In this document: in pieces, positions 61,098 to 64,000 of the stretch
Layout of the letters: every line of letters begins with the position of its first letter
How positions within the stretch are numbered: position 1 is the stretch's first letter
Source: Candidatus Eiseniibacteriota bacterium
GTDB lineage: Bacteria; Eisenbacteria; RBG-16-71-46; CAIMUX01; WJJG01
Direction of reading: 5' to 3'
Length of the DNA stretch: 64,000 nt
Assembly: GCA_023129715.1 (NCBI GenBank)
Contig: JAGMBO010000031.1
Coordinates: 62,001 to 126,000, forward strand
Translations under genes and position numbers: made by a program
Notes under the pieces: generated by a model
The model's input: the letters and a program-made list of their open reading frames with translations, nothing else
The model's database searches: none
Told to the model about the DNA's origin: nothing

Positions 61098-62339
61098 ATG
61101 AAGCTGAGAAAGAAGGTCTACATCGCGGCCGGAACATACACCATCTCCCTGGGAACTGGTCGCAAGGAGTTCCATCCGCGCAAGCCGCGCCCGGGTCTCG
61201 AGCACTACATCATCGAGGCCGGCCAGGGTGTGCTTGCGCAGGTCTCCGATCCCCGTGTCATCGATGAGTGCGTCGTCGGGAACTTCATGGCGGCGCGCTT
61301 CAACCGCCAGGGGAACCTCGCCGCCTTGATGCCGACGATCCACCCCTCCCTCGAGTACAAGCCGAGTACGCGCGTCGAGGGTGCCTGCGGCTCGGGCGGG
61401 CTGGCGGTGATGACGGCGATGAAAAGCATCTTGGCCGATCTCTCCGATGTGGTTCTCGTGATCGGCATCGAGGTGCAGAACACGGTCAAGGCGATCTACG
61501 GCGCCGATGTCCTAGCCGGTGCGGGCCACTATGCGTCGCATCGCAAGAACGGCCACGCCTACTTCTTCCCCTCATTCTTCTCCGACCGGGCCGGCGCGGC
61601 ATTCAAGAAGTACGGCCATGACGAGGTACGCCGGGCGATGACGCAGTGGTTCGTCAATGCGATCGAGGCCGGGCGGCGTTGTCCCGAGGCGCAGGAGCAT
61701 CACAATCGCGTCGAGGATCTACACGCCCTGGGCAACACGCCGCCGAATCCCACTGCCTTCGTCGATAACTTGAATGTCTTCGACTGCTCGAAGGTCTCGG
61801 ACGGGGCCGCGGGCCTGCTGGTGCTCTCCGAAGAGGGCCTTGCCAAGGCGGGGATTGCGAAGAAGGATGCCGTCGAGATCGTCGGCTGTGGCACCTCGGT
61901 TGCCAACCTCACCGAGTTGCCCGCGGATCCGACGACGCTGGCGACCAGCCGCTCCGCTGTCGAGAAGGCCTACGGCATGGCCGGGGTCTCGGTGAAGGAT
62001 CTTGCCTTTGCGGAAGTTCACGACTGTTTCTCGATCACCGGCATCCTGATGGCCGAGGCAGCCGGCATCTGTGCGCAGGGCGAGGGCTTTGACTTCGTCT
62101 CGGACGGCGGTACGCGTCCCGACGGGCGACTGCCGATGAATCTCTCGGGCGGACTGATCGGCCATGGGCACTACACCGGCGGCACCGGGGTGCGCCAGAC
62201 GGTCGATAACTGGAAGCAGCTCACCGGCAAGGCGGGCGACTTCCAGCTCGAGATTCCCGCCAACCGGCCCCATGGGCTGGTGATCAGCATGGGCGGGAAT
62301 GATAAAACGGTCGTGGTGTTTGTCGCCAAGCAGGCGTAG
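61098..62339 (+). CDS. Thiolase family protein (SCP2-type)
   Basis: 413 residues. The acylated Cys97 lies in STRVEGACGSGGLAVMTA. FAEVHDCFSITGILMAEAAG is the SCP2-thiolase-like motif, and GGLIGHGHYTGGTGVRQ replaces the usual GHPxGxTG. The second catalytic Cys (normally near CxGGGxG at the C-terminus) is absent; SMGGNDKTVVVF stands there. Such thiolases act on 3-ketoacyl-CoA, but these changes make the exact reaction uncertain. GGAGG lies seven bases before ATG 61098. The gene is downstream of the hydroxyacyl-CoA dehydrogenase. Confidence 0.85.
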   Translation: MKLRKKVYIAAGTYTISLGTGRKEFHPRKPRPGLEHYIIEAGQGVLAQVSDPRVIDECVVGNFMAARFNRQGNLAALMPTIHPSLEYKPSTRVEGACGSGGLAVMTAMKSILADLSDVVLVIGIEVQNTVKAIYGADVLAGAGHYASHRKNGHAYFFPSFFSDRAGAAFKKYGHDEVRRAMTQWFVNAIEAGRRCPEAQEHHNRVEDLHALGNTPPNPTAFVDNLNVFDCSKVSDGAAGLLVLSEEGLAKAGIAKKDAVEIVGCGTSVANLTELPADPTTLATSRSAVEKAYGMAGVSVKDLAFAEVHDCFSITGILMAEAAGICAQGEGFDFVSDGGTRPDGRLPMNLSGGLIGHGHYTGGTGVRQTVDNWKQLTGKAGDFQLEIPANRPHGLVISMGGNDKTVVVFVAKQA

Positions 62340-62480
62340 GGATCGGTGAGTCGGGGCCGACGGCTCCGCGTTCCATGAATATCTGGCCCGCCGCCCAGAT
62401 GTCCCCCTAACATATTATAGATCAACGAGTTGTGGGTCTGGCACGTCTGACCAGAAGATGGCAGCGGATCGGATCGCAGG

Positions 62481-62531
62481 CAGAATTGCCCAATCTTGTG
62501 CCAATCGCTGGACAGAATTGCCCAATTCTGT
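62481..62531. promoter_or_regulatory. Duplicated operator-like palindrome
   Basis: CAGAATTGCCCAAT occurs at 62481-62494 and again at 62513-62526, 32 bases apart (about three helical turns). The second copy extends to a perfect 8-bp dyad ACAGAATT-GCCC-AATTCTGT at 62512-62531. It sits immediately upstream of the ATPase remnant and may be its former autoregulatory operator. Confidence 0.5.
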
Positions 62532-62565
62532 CTCGATTCTCCAGGGATTAGTGGCCATTCTCACG

Positions 62566-62760
62566 CCATAAACTACGTTCCTCGCGGATTGGAGCCCATT
62601 CTAGTCGACCTCCTGCGCGACTCTCGTCCGCACCGCGACGTCATCCTCATCGAGGGACCCCGCCGGGTGGGCAAGATCACCCTCGCCGAGCGCGCACTGG
62701 CACAGGTCGATTGCCCGGTGACCTCCCCGCATCTTCAGGCGGGATGTTCGCTATCCAGTC
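62566..62760 (+). pseudogene. Remnant of an AAA ATPase (DUF4143-type) gene
   Basis: The readable stretch NYVPRGLEPILVDLLRDSRP followed by VILIEGPRRVGKITLAERAL looks like the N-terminus of the AAA ATPases with a C-terminal DUF4143 domain. In these the P-loop is normally GxRQVGKTT; here the Thr is replaced by Ile. After about 50 codons the similarity stops, no Walker B or further domain follows, and the remaining frame is low quality. It is best seen as a truncated, inactive copy. Confidence 0.6.
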
Positions 62761-62970
62761 GGGAGGGTCCGCCGGTTCCTCGTGCGCGGTTGCCTGCGCA
62801 GTGCGGCGAACTTCGTGGGAAGCCCGTCGAAGAACGCAAGCGTGATTCCACAACCGACCAGCAAGATCAATGACGAGATCAGGCGAGTCTTCGAGCGCCT
62901 CGAGAGCTGGCGCCTGATGCTCCATTGCGAGCAGCGGGGTGAGCATAGAGGGTCTCAGGATTGCCCTGGA

Positions 62971-64000
62971 TCATTGCCCGTACAGCGTTCCCTGTGGCGC
63001 TCGTTCCTGCATGCGGAGCAGCATCGTCTCGGCCATCAGAAGCTCCCGCTCGAGAACGATGCGATCTTCCGGATTCTGGTCGGTCAGCGCATCGAGATCG
63101 GATCCGAAGCGCACGATGGTCGCCGCCATGACAGATAGCGACTCATTGTAGTGCTCAGCGTAGATGTCCGCCGCTTCGTGCATCCCGGCGACGAGGAGGG
63201 CAAGCGCAGTGGTCTTCTGTGCGCTGTACTGGTCGAAGTAGCGTCCGTCATCATCGAGGTGAGCTCCGCCCGGGAGCTGGAGATTCAGGGCCCGCTCGAT
63301 CGGCTCACCGGCGGGCGTACGGTAGCGAAGCCTCAGGTCAGCCGCGAGCTGCTCGAACGGTCCGCCATCGAACCGCAGCAACAACGCCCCTCTTCTCCTG
63401 CTTAGGAACACGGTGGCCGCTCGGAGTTCTCCTTGATCGGCCGGAAAGCCGTATCCCTGGCCCAGCGTGAATCCACCCACGGGCTGGGCCACCACCGTCA
63501 GGTCGTAGGCGATTGGGCAGATCATCCAGGGCCAGTTGTCATCCATGAACGCCGGCACCTGGCCGGCCGTCGAGATACTGAACCCGTTGCCCCCGCTCAG
63601 ATTGACCATCGCCTGCATCACATCGGGGTTGAGGCCGATTCCGGTGCCGATGATGGTCAAGCCGATCCCATCCTGCTCCAACTCACCCGCCAGCTCCATG
63701 AAGGTCCCCGGGCTCGTGGCCCCGACATTCGGCTGCGCGTCGGTCAGCAGAATGACCCGCTTCTGATCGGCCTCGATTTCTGCATCATCGAACATGGAGA
63801 TCACAAGGCGCAATCCGGCCTCCATGTTGGTCGATCCTCCTGCAGTCAGGGCGGCGATCTTCGAGTTCAACTGATCGTGCTGATCTCCCGAGACGAATCC
63901 CTGGACAAGCCGTGCACTCGAGGCAAAGGCAGCCATCCCGACGACATCGTCCGAGTCGAAATGCTCCACCATTGCCGTCATTAGATCGTGGGTGATCTTG
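62971..64000 (-). CDS. von Willebrand factor A domain protein (5' end outside window)
   Basis: At least 343 residues, open to the right window edge. It begins inside a vWA domain: DSDDVVGMAAFASSARLVQG, AGGSTNMEAGLRLVISMFDD, RVILLTDAQPNVGATSPGTF, IGTGIGLNPDVMQAM. The DxSxS part of the MIDAS must lie beyond the window. The following beta-rich domain (about residues 165-245, e.g. GALLLRFDGGPFEQLAADLR) and helical C-terminus (NPEDRIVLERELLMAETMLL) are also found in bacterial secreted vWA proteins. It is distinct from the VIT/vWA protein at 17519. Function unknown; surface or periplasmic binding is likely. Confidence 0.85.
   Translation of the reverse strand, partial: KITHDLMTAMVEHFDSDDVVGMAAFASSARLVQGFVSGDQHDQLNSKIAALTAGGSTNMEAGLRLVISMFDDAEIEADQKRVILLTDAQPNVGATSPGTFMELAGELEQDGIGLTIIGTGIGLNPDVMQAMVNLSGGNGFSISTAGQVPAFMDDNWPWMICPIAYDLTVVAQPVGGFTLGQGYGFPADQGELRAATVFLSRRRGALLLRFDGGPFEQLAADLRLRYRTPAGEPIERALNLQLPGGAHLDDDGRYFDQYSAQKTTALALLVAGMHEAADIYAEHYNESLSVMAATIVRFGSDLDALTDQNPEDRIVLERELLMAETMLLRMQERAPQGTLYGQ

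Larger units (their letters stand above)
62340..62970. other. Low-coding region with palindromic repeat and ATPase remnant
   Basis: About 630 bases between the thiolase stop and the vWA gene's 3' end. It carries an AT-rich stretch (TAACATATTATAGATC near 62407), a palindrome/repeat (62481-62531) and a decayed AAA ATPase fragment. From 62760 to 62970 nothing recognisable was seen. Confidence 0.5.

Noticed and set aside
62677-62946. 89-codon minus-strand frame between the vWA gene and the thiolase
   Set aside because: No domain, no ribosome site, overlaps the ATPase remnant; considered non-coding.
1-64000. CRISPR array or insertion sequence
   Set aside because: No regularly spaced 24-40 base repeats with unique spacers and no transposase or integrase gene were found; tandem arrays present have no spacers.

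Overview
The window is GC-rich bacterial chromosomal DNA, densely coded on both strands with no rRNA, tRNA or CRISPR array that I could find. Two large secreted proteins at the left end (CotH kinase; lamin-tail-domain protein) finish in FlgD-like beta-sandwich tails with a PNPF-type motif, as in FCB-group organisms and related candidate phyla. A PEP-CTERM protein, an outer-membrane barrel, a TonB-type protein and a lipoprotein indicate a Gram-negative (diderm) envelope. A candidate phylum such as Eisenbacteria or Krumholzibacteriota would fit, but this is inference from domain style.

Left part (1-24230): divergent CotH and LTD genes; mutM; a beta-barrel gene; then a seven-gene leftward cluster: sat, cysC, two paralogous membrane-anchored alkaline-phosphatase-superfamily enzymes, a 64-residue ribbon-helix-helix protein, an uncharacterised four-TM protein and a PHP phosphoesterase. 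Sat and CysC would make PAPS. CysC and the small RHH protein end in the same unusual tail (KE[RK]L..LGYL), which ties the cluster together and is my best candidate for an undescribed system. Next come a dual-specificity phosphatase, a PEP-CTERM protein, a VIT/vWA protein, a membrane-anchored macro-domain protein, and an ECF sigma/anti-sigma pair.

Middle (24231-36740): a secreted MsrB-MsrA fusion lacking the usual zinc cysteines, an ABC-F ATPase and the TldD/TldE pair. From about 30400 to 36430 lies a run of six small, functionally unrelated genes all on the plus strand (methyltransferase, DUF6653-like membrane protein, two serine beta-lactamase-fold proteins, NmrA-like oxidoreductase, cupin). 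Base composition is visibly more AT-rich in several of them. At least one, perhaps three, of the intergenic spaces fold like integron attC sites, so this looks like a cassette array without an integrase in the window.

Right part (36963-64000): a TPR-containing sigma54 activator, two translationally coupled DUF3857/transglutaminase-like secreted proteins (one active, one apparently dead), a TonB-like protein, a methyltransferase, a FapA-like protein, a WalJ/YycJ-type metallo-hydrolase, a two-gene (split) 5'-nucleotidase, and a continuous rightward transporter block. That block holds a heterodimeric ABC exporter with one degenerate ATP site, then a MacA-like adaptor with an apparent CTG start, a MacB-type ATPase and two FtsX/MacB permeases. 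After an FmdB zinc ribbon come a hydroxyacyl-CoA dehydrogenase and an SCP2-type thiolase, a decayed AAA ATPase remnant with a palindromic repeat in front of it, and the truncated 3' part of a vWA-domain gene.

Short tandem repeats (11, 18, 19, 35-36 and 42 bp) sit in many intergenic spaces. The 18-bp array repeats the stop-codon-containing end of a gene.
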